64,000 bases of DNA, taken from Bacillota bacterium (lineage in GTDB: Bacteria; Bacillota; Clostridia; Oscillospirales; Ruminococcaceae). The DNA is taken from NCBI GenBank assembly GCA_023396225.1, contig JAEWWT010000025.1:62001-126000 (forward strand). Direction: 5' to 3'. The notes under the pieces were generated by a model. It was not told the origin of the DNA. It searched no databases and was given only the letters and a program-made list of their open reading frames with translations. Positions within the stretch are counted from its first letter, which is position 1; every line of letters begins with the position of its first letter. Below are positions 51,864 through 61,003 of this stretch, piece after piece. The translations under genes and the position numbers were made by a program.

Positions 51864-52622
51864 ATGCTAAGAGGATATTATACAGCAGCAAACGGTATCA
51901 TTAATGAGCAGAGAATTCTCAATGTTATTTCAAATAATATTGCAAACGTCAAGACAGCAGGATTCAAGAGTGATACTGCTGTTCCGACAACTTTTGATGA
52001 GTCACTTCTGTTACTCAGAGGAAATCCAAGCCAGACAGGAACAATCCGTTACAGAACAATTGACTATACAAAAGCGTCCTTGAGTGAGGGTACATATGAG
52101 AATACAGGCTCAAGGCTTGATTTAGCACTCAGAGGCCCTGTTCATTTCAATTTACAAAGCTATCAGAACGGTGAAGTTCTTCTAACAAGAAATGGCCAGT
52201 TCAGCATTGATAATGAAGGTTATCTTGCACTTGGTTCTGACGGACGGGTTCTTGATAATAATCAGCAGCCAATTCAGATTGGAAGTGCAGATTTTGTTGT
52301 TTCAAAGGATGGCACTATTGCAACTGATGACGGCAGAACTTTTACACTCGGGCTTACATATCTTGCTCCTGATACAAACGCAGAAAAAATTGGCGAAAAT
52401 ACATACAGACCTTATGATGAGGCAGTTCAGACAGGAAATATTCCTGAGGGCACTAATTTCTCAGTTATGCAAGGGATATATGAACGTTCAAATGTTGATA
52501 TTACAGATGAAATTCTGAAATCAACGACTGCTCAGGGAGTTTTCAATGCTTGTACATCTGCGCTGAAGATTTTAAATTCAGTAAACCAAATTACCTGCAA
52601 CACTTTAGCAAAGATAAACTAA
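51864..52622 (+). CDS. flgF: Flagellar hook-basal body rod protein, FlgF/FlgG type
   Basis: A 252-residue distal rod protein. N-terminal LRGYYTAANGIINEQRILNV with ISNNIANVKTAGFKSD, a central FlgE/F/G domain (RLDLALRGPVHFNLQSYQNG then LLTRNGQFSIDNEGYLALGS) and a C-terminal SNVDITDEILKSTTAQGVFN are typical. Paired with flgG just downstream, like flhO-flhP of Bacillus. Which of the pair is FlgF and which FlgG is inferred from order. AGAAAGGATGG precedes the ATG. Confidence 0.85.
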   Translation: MLRGYYTAANGIINEQRILNVISNNIANVKTAGFKSDTAVPTTFDESLLLLRGNPSQTGTIRYRTIDYTKASLSEGTYENTGSRLDLALRGPVHFNLQSYQNGEVLLTRNGQFSIDNEGYLALGSDGRVLDNNQQPIQIGSADFVVSKDGTIATDDGRTFTLGLTYLAPDTNAEKIGENTYRPYDEAVQTGNIPEGTNFSVMQGIYERSNVDITDEILKSTTAQGVFNACTSALKILNSVNQITCNTLAKIN

Positions 52623-52726
52623 GCCAGTCAGGTAATTATATAATACAAACAAAATAACGTATAAACTTTCAGACCGAGAGTATTGTTTGCCGGGCTGACA
52701 GCACTCTGAAAGGAATGGGGATTAGT

Positions 52727-53455
52727 ATGAGTAAGGTAGGAATTAATTCGGTTGCTTTGGGTATCAAGATATATCAGGATGCGCTGGATATTACAGCTAA
52801 TAATATTGCAAATGTCAACACTGATGGATTTAAGGCTTCAAGAGCATCATTCTCTGACTTGATTTACACATCTGTAAACCAGAAGAATCAGTATCATCAA
52901 GAAGGTCACGGTATTAGAGTAAACAAGACTGACCTTATGTTTGAGCAGAGTACTCTTCACGATACAGGCAGAAAGCTTGACTTTGCCGCACTTGATGAGG
53001 GCTTTTTTGCAGTTCAGGCTGGTGAAGATACACTCTTCACAAAGGCGGGATCATTCAAGGTTACTCAGAATGAAGCAGGTGAATGGGAGCTTTGTGATGC
53101 AAACGGCGGCTTTGTCCTTGATGCAGACGGCAATCATATTACTGTTCCTTATGATGAGGAAACAGATGAATATGACTTGGAAGGTGTTGCGTCAAAGTTA
53201 GCAGTTTACAGATTCCCTAACCCTTATGGACTTGACCAGTTAGGTGAAAACTACTATGAACAGAATGACAGCAGCGGAGTAGCTTATGTTGATCCCGATG
53301 CTACGCTGAAACAAGGATATATTGAAAAGTCATCCACTAATGTTGCAAATGAAATGTCAAAGGTAATTGAGTATCAGAGGTCGTTCCAGCTTAATGTAAC
53401 ATTGTTTAAACAACATGATCAAATGAATGCGGAAATGAACAATCTTAGAAATTGA
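52727..53455 (+). CDS. flgG: Flagellar distal rod protein FlgG type
   Basis: A 242-residue rod protein. It has NSVALGIKIYQDALDITANN with IANVNTDGFKASRASF at the N-terminus and the C-terminal ending ANEMSKVIEYQRSFQLNVTL. The middle domain includes LDFAALDEGFFAVQAGEDTL and YRFPNPYGLDQLGENYYEQ, the FlgG family core. The start at 52727 follows GAAAGGAATGGGG. Comparable to FlhP of Bacillus. Confidence 0.87.
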   Translation: MSKVGINSVALGIKIYQDALDITANNIANVNTDGFKASRASFSDLIYTSVNQKNQYHQEGHGIRVNKTDLMFEQSTLHDTGRKLDFAALDEGFFAVQAGEDTLFTKAGSFKVTQNEAGEWELCDANGGFVLDADGNHITVPYDEETDEYDLEGVASKLAVYRFPNPYGLDQLGENYYEQNDSSGVAYVDPDATLKQGYIEKSSTNVANEMSKVIEYQRSFQLNVTLFKQHDQMNAEMNNLRN

Positions 53456-53588
53456 TTTAAATCCATACATAATATAAATTGCTGCAATTTAATACTGTTT
53501 TTGTTTATTTAATACTACAGGTAAGCTTTTATAAAGATTTTTAACGGAAAAAGTATTAATTATAGTGAGCATTCGGGAGGTAGTAACA

Positions 53589-54212
53589 GTGTCAATAAAA
53601 AACGTCGATCAGCTTAATTCAATGCATCTTGATGTGTTGAGGGAAATTGGAAATATCGGCTCTGGAAATGCGGCAAGTTCGCTTGCAACGCTTATGAATT
53701 CTATGGTTGATATCTCTGTTCCGATGGTTAAGCTTCTTGGATTTAATGAAACGGTTGAATTTCTCGGAGGACCTGAGAATATTGCGATAGGAATGCTGGT
53801 TGGGCTTTGCGGTGATATTTCGGGAATGATGCTTTACATTCTGAAGAAAGAATTTGCCAATGAAATGCTTTCAACTGTTCTGGGCAAGAGCATTGATGAT
53901 CTTTCACAGCTTGATGAAATGGACATCTCCTTTATTCAGGAAATCGGAAATATTATGGCAGGCTCATATGTAAACGCAATATCCTCCCTTACAGGACTTA
54001 CAATTGATATTTCAGTTCCAACGTTGACTGTTGATATGGTGGGAGCAATTTTGAGCGTTCCTGCAGTTGAATTTGCAAAGGTGGGCGACAAGGTTCTCTT
54101 TATTGACGACAGTTTTATTGCTTCCAATAATGAAATAAAGAGCAATATGATTCTTGTTCCTGAAACAGGCTCTCTGGAAAAGCTGTTCTCAAGACTGGGA
54201 GTTGAAATTTAG
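53589..54212 (+). CDS. cheC: CheY-P phosphatase CheC
   Basis: A 207-residue CheC/FliY/CheX-family phosphatase. Two active motifs are intact: LREIGNIGSGNAASSL (about 16-31) and FIQEIGNIMAGSYVNAI (about 115-131), each with the E-x2-N pair. It removes phosphate from CheY-P and is regulated by CheD. The GTG at 53589 has GGGAGG 8 nt upstream; an earlier GTG at 53565 lacks one. cheD starts 1 bp after its stop. Confidence 0.92.
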   Translation: MSIKNVDQLNSMHLDVLREIGNIGSGNAASSLATLMNSMVDISVPMVKLLGFNETVEFLGGPENIAIGMLVGLCGDISGMMLYILKKEFANEMLSTVLGKSIDDLSQLDEMDISFIQEIGNIMAGSYVNAISSLTGLTIDISVPTLTVDMVGAILSVPAVEFAKVGDKVLFIDDSFIASNNEIKSNMILVPETGSLEKLFSRLGVEI

Positions 54213-54213
54213 T

Positions 54214-54696
54214 ATGGGAAATGTAATAAACGTCGGAATATCGGATATGAATATTGCTCTCGGTGATGATACACTTGTAACATATGCATTAGGCTCATGC
54301 GTCGGAATATGCTTGTATGATTTTGAAAAGAAAATTGCAGGACTTGCACATATAATGCTTCCTTGGAGTAAAGAAGCTCCTTCAAACAGCGATAATAAGA
54401 GAAGATATGCAGATACAGGAATAACAGAACTTATACAGATGATGTACGGAAAGGGAGCGTCTCCTTCAAGACTTGTTGCAAAGATAGCAGGCGGCGCACA
54501 GATGTTTAAAACAAATTCAGCTGTATTCAATATCGGAGACAGAAATGTCGATGCAGTAAAAAAAGTTCTTGATACATATAAAATAAGAATTCTTGCGGAA
54601 GAAACAGGACTTAATTATGGAAGGACAGTTTTCTTCTGTGCGGCAGACGGGATTATGGAAGTAAAAGCGGCATTAAAGCCGACGGTAAAGGTATAA
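54214..54696 (+). CDS. cheD: Chemoreceptor glutamine deamidase CheD
   Basis: A 160-residue deamidase acting on receptor glutamines. The catalytic cysteine is in YALGSCVGICLYD (about 26-38), the histidine in GLAHIMLP (about 44-51), and the threonine/serine region precedes KIAGGAQMF. The start at 54214 places the protein at normal length (about 160). It is translationally linked to cheC, its known binding partner. A terminator follows. Confidence 0.93.
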   Translation: MGNVINVGISDMNIALGDDTLVTYALGSCVGICLYDFEKKIAGLAHIMLPWSKEAPSNSDNKRRYADTGITELIQMMYGKGASPSRLVAKIAGGAQMFKTNSAVFNIGDRNVDAVKKVLDTYKIRILAEETGLNYGRTVFFCAADGIMEVKAALKPTVKV

Positions 54697-54698
54697 AC

Positions 54699-54740
54699 AA
54701 AGACAGGATAGTTAAGTTATTCTATCCTGTCTTATTTTAT
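54699..54740. terminator. Terminator at the end of the flagellar locus
   Basis: AGACAGGATAG pairs with CTATCCTGTCT around a 10-nt loop. A T-rich tail lies on the plus side; it may also stop the convergent ylqGH-like transcript. Confidence 0.85.
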
Positions 54741-54750
54741 AAATAATATT

Positions 54751-55047
54751 TTATTTTTTTAATTGGTTCTTTTCGCTCGCAACACGCATTATCTCTGCAT
54801 ATATTCCTGCAACTACCTGATATAACTCGGGAGGAATACCCTGACCGATGTTCACCATTGAAAGCACAGCCGCCGCAGAATCGTCACGGAAAACCGGAAC
54901 TCCGTTTTCGTCTGCAATCTCGATGATTTTTTCAGCAGCTTTTCCATGTCCGGCCGCAACTACAACAGGGCTATAATCCTTTTCAGGATTATATTTCAAC
55001 GCAACGGCAGTTCCCTTAGGCTTGTTATAATCATTAAATCTTGACAT
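54751..55047 (-). CDS. FlhB C-terminal-like protein (FhlB/YlqH type)
   Basis: A 98-residue protein equal to the cytoplasmic domain of FlhB without the membrane part: GTAVALKYNPEKDYSPVVVA and GQGIPPELYQVVAGIYAEIM match the FlhB C-terminus. The NPTH cleavage motif is replaced by KPKGTAVAL, as in YlqH-type proteins. Its frame overlaps the 3' end of the upstream gene by 14 bp, so the two are co-translated. Such proteins can partly substitute for the FlhB C-terminal domain in export. Confidence 0.88.
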   Translation of the reverse strand: MSRFNDYNKPKGTAVALKYNPEKDYSPVVVAAGHGKAAEKIIEIADENGVPVFRDDSAAAVLSMVNIGQGIPPELYQVVAGIYAEIMRVASEKNQLKK

Positions 55048-56809
55048 TTATACTAAACCTCTTTTCATTAATTTTAGGGAACACCTCTGATAAGTCACGC
55101 TTGATATTTACAGGTTCAACAATTGTACTGTTCACGTTATATCCATTTGCCGAGGCAATTGTACCTATAGATTTTTTTATAGATGAAAATGCTGATTCAG
55201 TTCCAGGAGGGCAAAGAAGAAGAACATTGAGCTGAGAGTTCTTTGCAAGGATTTCAAGCTCGAAATAGCCTGTGTTTTCTATGTCAAAGCACATAAAAAG
55301 GTGGCTGCCCGGTTCGGAATCCTCACCTCCGCCAGAATTCCTGTCCCTTATTACATCATTTGCATCAGGGTCGGCCCAAAGCTCACCGAAAGCTTTCATA
55401 CCGTAAGCGTCGAACGGCACAAGGAAATGCATTAGCGGTGAGAATACCCCAGGGGATGTAAGAAGCCCTGTTACAAGTTCTGTCTGGTTGAAAGAACCTG
55501 CAAATCTCATTGTAGGGTCATTCAGATTCTTTGAAAGAAAGTCTGCAAAGTTCTCCATGGATGTAGGCGGCTTATAGTTTACTCCGTTAGTCTTTGCAAG
55601 TGATTCAAGCACTTCGTTAAGTCTGTGTGCAAGAGGAATTTTTACTTCAAGACTGTCAATAGAGTTCAGAACAACCCCGAGTTTGTCAACAAGTCCATTC
55701 AAATCTTTGGTATCATTGAAGTGTTTTGCAATGGCATCAATGTCGCTCCGATTACTAGGTGAGACAGCAAGGGAAAGAATATTTCGGAGTGAAAAAGTGC
55801 CTTTGGAGGTGTTTATCTTTGAAAGCATATTGCTAAATTCTGTAGGGTTAATAGACTGTGAAGTTTGTTTTGCTGATGCCGCAAGTCTGGAGGTAGCAGC
55901 AAGCAAAGGGTCAGAAAATCGTCCTTCAAGAGCGGCAAGTTTTGCATCGGGCAGCATACTGCTTGAGGTAACAAACTCATTGAAACTGGTTTCAAGAGTA
56001 GATTTAAGATTACTGTCGGAGATATAGGACATAAGCTTGTCAAAACTTTCGCCAAGTGCGCTGTTGTTTACAACCCTTGACATATTGTAGGTAACAAGAG
56101 GAATAAGATTAAGTGTCTTGTCATTAAGCAGTAGGCTCTGTGAAAGGCTGTCAAGAAGTTGACGGACTTCTCCCTTCATCTGAGGAAAGTTCTCGGCAGA
56201 GAGATTGTCAGCTACATTAATGAGTTGTGAAGATAAATTTCGGCTTCGAGAAACTGATGTAGCAAGGTATCTGAGGTTTGAAGATATTGATGTCATTATT
56301 TCCTGCTGTGAGTTAGCTGATGCAGCAGCTTTCATAAAATCAAGTATAGCAGTGCTCATTTCGCCTGAGGATTTATCGTAAAGCCCTTTAAGCTGGGTAA
56401 ACAGAGGATTGCTGAAAATGGTAGCATTTTTCTGCTGATTAACAAGATCAGATGAAAGGTTTTCGGGAGTAAGCATAATTTCCTTTGCAAGCTTTGTTAT
56501 TTCATTTAAAAGCTCTGTATCACCTGATTCGGCGATGCGGGCAAAGGTTTCCTCTCCGATTACGGCTTTAAGTGCATTTGAAGTAGAAAAAGGATTCTTT
56601 GATATAGATGGGGATGTTCTTGGCATGGAGGTCGATTTGCCGTCTGACAGGTTTTGCTTTCCGAGTTCCTCGCTTCTCTGATTGGTCTTTAAAATCTTGC
56701 TTGTATCGGATAAATCAAAGTTCTGTTCAGGCTGGATATGTTGAGATTTATGCTGAAGTTGATAATCTTTAGGAGAAATTGGTGAGGTTATTTGTAGTAA
56801 ATCTGCCAT
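55034..56809 (-). CDS. FliK-like/YlqG-type protein
   Basis: A 591-residue protein, S/N/L/K-rich and mostly helical, with no signal peptide. The last 90 residues (HLFMCFDIENTGYFELEILA, then SQLNVLLLCPPGTESAFSSI) are strand-rich and resemble the C-terminal hook-length domain of FliK. It precedes an FlhB-C gene, as ylqG precedes ylqH in Bacillus. A second FliK-like ruler acting with a second FlhB-like domain is plausible. The ATG at 56809 follows AAAGGAGGCG. It points away from cheA. Confidence 0.65.
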   Translation of the reverse strand: MADLLQITSPISPKDYQLQHKSQHIQPEQNFDLSDTSKILKTNQRSEELGKQNLSDGKSTSMPRTSPSISKNPFSTSNALKAVIGEETFARIAESGDTELLNEITKLAKEIMLTPENLSSDLVNQQKNATIFSNPLFTQLKGLYDKSSGEMSTAILDFMKAAASANSQQEIMTSISSNLRYLATSVSRSRNLSSQLINVADNLSAENFPQMKGEVRQLLDSLSQSLLLNDKTLNLIPLVTYNMSRVVNNSALGESFDKLMSYISDSNLKSTLETSFNEFVTSSSMLPDAKLAALEGRFSDPLLAATSRLAASAKQTSQSINPTEFSNMLSKINTSKGTFSLRNILSLAVSPSNRSDIDAIAKHFNDTKDLNGLVDKLGVVLNSIDSLEVKIPLAHRLNEVLESLAKTNGVNYKPPTSMENFADFLSKNLNDPTMRFAGSFNQTELVTGLLTSPGVFSPLMHFLVPFDAYGMKAFGELWADPDANDVIRDRNSGGGEDSEPGSHLFMCFDIENTGYFELEILAKNSQLNVLLLCPPGTESAFSSIKKSIGTIASANGYNVNSTIVEPVNIKRDLSEVFPKINEKRFSINVKI

Positions 56810-56911
56810 AATGTACACGCCTCCTTTATGGTAAACAATATTTTTGTTTAATATACACAAAATGTTAAAAGGATTTTTTTAGTTATAACTTTATTATATT
56901 GCATTTTTGTC

Positions 56912-56940
56912 TTGTAGTAAAGAGATTTTTGTTGTATAAT
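56912..56940 (+). promoter_or_regulatory. Promoter of cheA
   Basis: TTGTAG, 17-nt spacer, TATAAT, about 100 bp before the cheA start. It fits sigma-A rather than sigma-28. Confidence 0.6.
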
Positions 56941-57043
56941 TAGATTAAATATAACAAATCTTTCTGTTTTCGGTTCATAATGATGAAAAACAGGCGTAGT
57001 TTTTAATTAAGTAATAATTATATTTAAACAGGTAGGTGTTAAT

Positions 57044-59461
57044 ATGGCAAAGTTTGAAGCGGGTATGGAGCAAATGGTCGATATGTACATATATGAAACC
57101 ACATCACTCCTTGAGCAGCTGGACCAGATATTAATGAAAACGGAAAGCCAGAATAATTTCGGGGAAGAAGAGATCAATGAAATTTTCCGTATCATGCACA
57201 CCATAAAGGGCTCGTCTGCCATGATGGGACTTGAAAACATGAAAAATCTTTCTCACATTATTGAGGATACATTTTTCATTATCAGAGAGGACAACCCTGT
57301 CATTGAGTCAATAAGTTCTCTTTATGAGCTTTTGTTCAGTGCGTCTGACCTCCTCAAAGCAGAAATTGAACTTATGCAGGAGGATGAATATAATCCTACT
57401 GATTTTACAGCTCAGATGAATAAGATCAAGGCTTTTGTTGAAGTCCTCAAGGGCGGGGCTCCGGCAGCCGCACAAGATACGTCTGCTGTTGCAGAATCTA
57501 AGGAAGCTGCTACACAGCCGGCAGAAGCATTTGATTCATATGAAATGATCACAGTTGCTAATACTGCTGAAAATGTTAATGTAACTGTATTTTTTGATGA
57601 TGACTGCAAGATGGAAAATCTTCGTGCCTTGCTTGTTATAAATAAAATCAAGGAAGAATGTTCTTATCTTAAATATGAACCTGCAGATATTGAAACAAAT
57701 TCAGCGTCTGCAAAGATTATTATTGAAAAAGGTTTTGATATTACATTTGCTCCTAACGGGGATACAACAGCAGATGCTGTGCTAAATGAAATTGCAGGAA
57801 CTGCTAATGTAAAATCATATGAAGTGCTTGATAATGGCGCAGGCGGAGAAAAGCAGGTTCCTGCATATACCCTCACCGCTGTTAAGGTTATTTTTGAAGA
57901 AGACTGCAAAATGGAAAATCTCCGTGCGCTTCTTGTTATCAATAAGATAAAGGAGCTTTGCGAACTTCTTGCGTATGAACCTTCAGATATTGAAAGTAAC
58001 AGCGAAGCATCTGCTGAAATTATTGAGAAGGGATTCATCATTTACTTTAAGTCTGATGATGATGATGCTGTAATTATGGGAATTGATAACTCTCCTAACG
58101 TTAAAACATACGAAGTAATCAGAAGGGGAAGTGACACTCCTCCTGCAAATGCTCCGAAAGCAAAGGCTGCACCAAAGGCAGCTGCACCAAAGTCAGAAGT
58201 AGTGCCTATGGCTGCTGAAGCACCAATACAGACAATGGAACAGGTAAACAAGATGATTTCCGGAAGCAACTCCAAGGGCGGCTCAAAGCAGTCCCTTATT
58301 TCCGTTAATCTTAACAAGCTTGATACACTCCTTGACCTTGTGGGAGAAATTGTTATCACCGAAGCTATGGTTACTTCAAACCCTGACCTAAAGGGATTAA
58401 GACTTGATAATTTCCAGAAAGCCGCTCGTCAGCTAAGAAAGCTTAACGGCGAACTGCAGGATATTGTTATGTCGATCCGAATGGTTCCTCTTTCTGGTGC
58501 GTTTAACAAGATGACACGTATCGTAAGAGATATGAAGGTTAAGCTTAATAAGGATGTTGACCTTAAATTTGAGGGCGAGGAAACAGAAGTTGATAAGTCA
58601 ATTATCGATAACCTCAACGATCCACTCATGCATATGGTCAGAAATTCCATGGATCATGGTATTGAAGATACTCAGGAAGAACGTATTGCAAAGGGCAAGC
58701 CTGCAAAGGGAACAATTACCCTCTCTGCTTACAATGCATCCGGAGAAGTTATTATAGTTATTGCTGATGATGGTGCGGGAATTAATCCTGAAAAGGTTCT
58801 TGCAAAGGCTGAAAAGAACGGCTTGCTTACAAAGAATAAGTCTGAATATACAGAAAAAGAAATTTTCAATATGATTATGCTTCCTGGCTTCTCAACCAAC
58901 GAGCAGGTTACTGAGTTCTCAGGCAGAGGTGTCGGAATGGACGTTGTAAGAAAGAATATTGAAAAGATAGGCGGTACGGTTTCCGTTGATTCCAAGTGGG
59001 GAGAGGGAACATTCTTCACTATCAAGATTCCGCTTTCACTTTCTATCGTTGATGGCATGGAGGTTTCCGTTGGTCAGTCAATCTTCACTATTCCTATAAA
59101 CTCCATCAAGGAATCCTTCAAGCTCAAGCCAAACCAGCTTATTCATGATACCGACGGCAAGGAAATGATTATGATAAGAGGAGAATGTTATCCGCTTATC
59201 AGATTGTATGAAATGTATGACCTTAAACCGGATTCAGAACAGCTTGAGGATGGTATTATTATTCTTGTTGAAGCTGAGGGCAGAAGTGCATGTATCTTTG
59301 CTGATGAACTTATCGGTGAACAGCAGGTAGTTGTTAAACCATTCTCATCACTACTGAACAACTTTAATGTTAAGCAGAACGGAATGGCAGGATGTTCAAT
59401 TCTCGGCGATGGCTCTATTACAATTATCCTTGATATAAGTAATATTATTTCAGATTTTTGA
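57044..59461 (+). CDS. cheA: Chemotaxis histidine kinase CheA with duplicated P2 domain
   Basis: An 805-residue kinase. P1: Hpt domain with phospho-acceptor His52 in RIMHTIKGSSAMMG. P2: two tandem CheY-binding domains, about 179-264 and 278-360, sharing DCKMENLRALLVINKIKE exactly. An Ala/Pro/Lys linker (365-400) follows. P3 dimerisation spans about 415-480. The P4 ATPase has its N box in HMVRNSMDHGIED, then DDGAGI and GRGVGMDVVRKNI. P5, CheW-like, covers about 665-805. Length exceeds the usual 650-700 by about one P2 domain. The start follows GGTAGGTG. It has its own promoter and lies apart from cheY. Confidence 0.95.
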   Translation: MAKFEAGMEQMVDMYIYETTSLLEQLDQILMKTESQNNFGEEEINEIFRIMHTIKGSSAMMGLENMKNLSHIIEDTFFIIREDNPVIESISSLYELLFSASDLLKAEIELMQEDEYNPTDFTAQMNKIKAFVEVLKGGAPAAAQDTSAVAESKEAATQPAEAFDSYEMITVANTAENVNVTVFFDDDCKMENLRALLVINKIKEECSYLKYEPADIETNSASAKIIIEKGFDITFAPNGDTTADAVLNEIAGTANVKSYEVLDNGAGGEKQVPAYTLTAVKVIFEEDCKMENLRALLVINKIKELCELLAYEPSDIESNSEASAEIIEKGFIIYFKSDDDDAVIMGIDNSPNVKTYEVIRRGSDTPPANAPKAKAAPKAAAPKSEVVPMAAEAPIQTMEQVNKMISGSNSKGGSKQSLISVNLNKLDTLLDLVGEIVITEAMVTSNPDLKGLRLDNFQKAARQLRKLNGELQDIVMSIRMVPLSGAFNKMTRIVRDMKVKLNKDVDLKFEGEETEVDKSIIDNLNDPLMHMVRNSMDHGIEDTQEERIAKGKPAKGTITLSAYNASGEVIIVIADDGAGINPEKVLAKAEKNGLLTKNKSEYTEKEIFNMIMLPGFSTNEQVTEFSGRGVGMDVVRKNIEKIGGTVSVDSKWGEGTFFTIKIPLSLSIVDGMEVSVGQSIFTIPINSIKESFKLKPNQLIHDTDGKEMIMIRGECYPLIRLYEMYDLKPDSEQLEDGIIILVEAEGRSACIFADELIGEQQVVVKPFSSLLNNFNVKQNGMAGCSILGDGSITIILDISNIISDF

Positions 59462-59534
59462 TTATCGGGATTATGATTACAGCAGAACAAAGCAAAATAA
59501 ATCGGCGGAGTGCCGTCCGAACAAGGAGGTTAGC

Positions 59535-59621
59535 GTGAAAAATACTTTTCACGCAGCTATTTATTCCTTTCTGCAAATACAAGAGCAGAAATTTTGCTTG
59601 ACTGAACGCAGTTTAGGTTAA
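59535..59621 (+). CDS. Possible 28-aa leader peptide before cheW
   Basis: A GTG start 7 nt after a full AAGGAGG site opens a 28-residue frame (MKNTFHAAIYSFLQIQEQKF and eight more). The first codons lie inside a perfect 9-bp hairpin (59533-59554). A related frame, MKKSLHEAVCITIS, begins at 34987 before fliJ. It could be a translated leader or simply a hairpin element. Confidence 0.3.
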   Translation: MKNTFHAAIYSFLQIQEQKFCLTERSLG

Positions 59622-59658
59622 AAACTGGAATAAATATCAGAAAGGAATGGGTATTAAT

Positions 59659-60123
59659 ATGAGTGAAGCAACAACCTATGAGGTAAAGGAATTTTCTGCT
59701 GTTGGCGGTGAAATTCTGCTTTTCACAATTGAAAATATAATATACGGAATTGAGATTAAGTATATAAATGAAATTATAGGTATTGAACAGATTACAGTAG
59801 TTCCTAAGGTTCCTGATTATATCAAGGGTGTAATCAACATCAGAGGAAAGGTTGTCCCTGTTATGAGCGTCAGAAAGCGCTTTGGCAAGGAGGAAATTCC
59901 TTATGATGAAAGAACATGTATTATTGTAATTGAGTATGAGGACGGTACACAGGTTGGAATAATTGTTGACCGTGTTAAGGAAGTAAATATCGTAAAACCT
60001 GAGGATGTTTCCACAACACCTGAGTACAAGAACGTAAACGCCAACAGATACATTAAAAATATTATAGAATCCAACGGAGAGATAAAACTGCTTCTGAACT
60101 GTGAAAAGCTTGTGAGGGATTAA
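59659..60123 (+). CDS. cheW: Chemotaxis coupling protein CheW (first copy)
   Basis: A 154-residue coupling protein linking receptors to CheA. Family blocks: EILLFTIENIIYGIEIKYIN, VVPKVPDYIKGVINIRGKVV and PVMSVRKRFGK. Length is standard. The start at 59659 has AGAAAGGAATGGG upstream. cheR follows at 20 bp. Confidence 0.93.
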   Translation: MSEATTYEVKEFSAVGGEILLFTIENIIYGIEIKYINEIIGIEQITVVPKVPDYIKGVINIRGKVVPVMSVRKRFGKEEIPYDERTCIIVIEYEDGTQVGIIVDRVKEVNIVKPEDVSTTPEYKNVNANRYIKNIIESNGEIKLLLNCEKLVRD

Positions 60124-60143
60124 TAAATTTGGGAGCTTATTCT

Positions 60144-60956
60144 ATGATAAAGTTAACAGACGATGATTTTAACAGACTAGTAACGTATATTAAAACAAAT
60201 TACGGAATAAATCTTATAAAAAAGAGAATTCTTATTGAGGGAAGACTTACAAATATTGTCGTTGCAAAGGGATTTAATAACTTTAAGGATTACCTTGATG
60301 CAGCTTTTTCGGATAAATCCGGGAAAGAAATTGTTTCACTTGTTAATAAGCTTACAACCAATCACACTTATTTCATGCGTGAGCCTGAGCATTTTGAATA
60401 TCTTAAAAATGTTGTTCTTCCGCATATTGAAAGCACTGTAAGGGACAGGGATGCAAGAATCTGGTGTGCCGCATCTTCAACAGGTCAGGAGCCATATACG
60501 CTTGTAATGACGATAGATGAGTATTTCGGAGAACGCAAAAGGAACTGGGATGTCAAGATCCTTGCAACAGATATAGATACTGATGTTCTTAAAACGGCAA
60601 AGCTGGGCATATATGCTGCTGAAGCTGTAAGTGACCTTCCTCCGCTTTGGCTGAAAAAATATTTCGACAAAATTGATGACACAAGATACCAGGTTAAAGA
60701 AGTAATACGAAAAGAGGTTGTTTTTAAGAAATTTAACCTCATGGATAAAATTGACTGCAAAAAACCGTTTGATCTTATCAGCTGCAGAAATGTAATGATT
60801 TATTTTGATTCTGATACAAAAAATGAACTTGTAGAAAGGTTTTATGATGTTACAAAACCCGGAGGATATATTTTTGTAGGACATGCGGAGAATATTTCAA
60901 AAAGCTCAAGGTACAGTTATGTAAAGCCTGCTATATATCGAAGGGCAGAGGAATAA
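60144..60956 (+). CDS. cheR: Chemoreceptor methyltransferase CheR
   Basis: A 270-residue SAM-dependent methyltransferase that adds methyl groups to receptor glutamates. N-terminal helical domain MIKLTDDDFNRLVTYIKTNY; catalytic domain with TTNHTYFMREPEHFEYL, WCAASSTGQEPYTLVM (SAM-binding) and LISCRNVMIYFD. No C-terminal pentapeptide-binding extension is evident. The ATG at 60144 has GGGAG 9 nt upstream; TTG at 60129 is an alternative. Confidence 0.94.
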   Translation: MIKLTDDDFNRLVTYIKTNYGINLIKKRILIEGRLTNIVVAKGFNNFKDYLDAAFSDKSGKEIVSLVNKLTTNHTYFMREPEHFEYLKNVVLPHIESTVRDRDARIWCAASSTGQEPYTLVMTIDEYFGERKRNWDVKILATDIDTDVLKTAKLGIYAAEAVSDLPPLWLKKYFDKIDDTRYQVKEVIRKEVVFKKFNLMDKIDCKKPFDLISCRNVMIYFDSDTKNELVERFYDVTKPGGYIFVGHAENISKSSRYSYVKPAIYRRAEE

Positions 60957-61003
60957 TTGCTTTACAGAGCTACTACATATAAATTTAGTTTCCGGGGGTA
61001 ATT

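Noticed and set aside
52727..53455. flgE assigned to this gene
   Set aside because: The gene after flgD and the TIGR02530-type gene (39115) fits FlgE better; this one is paired with another rod gene after fliA and has FlgG features.
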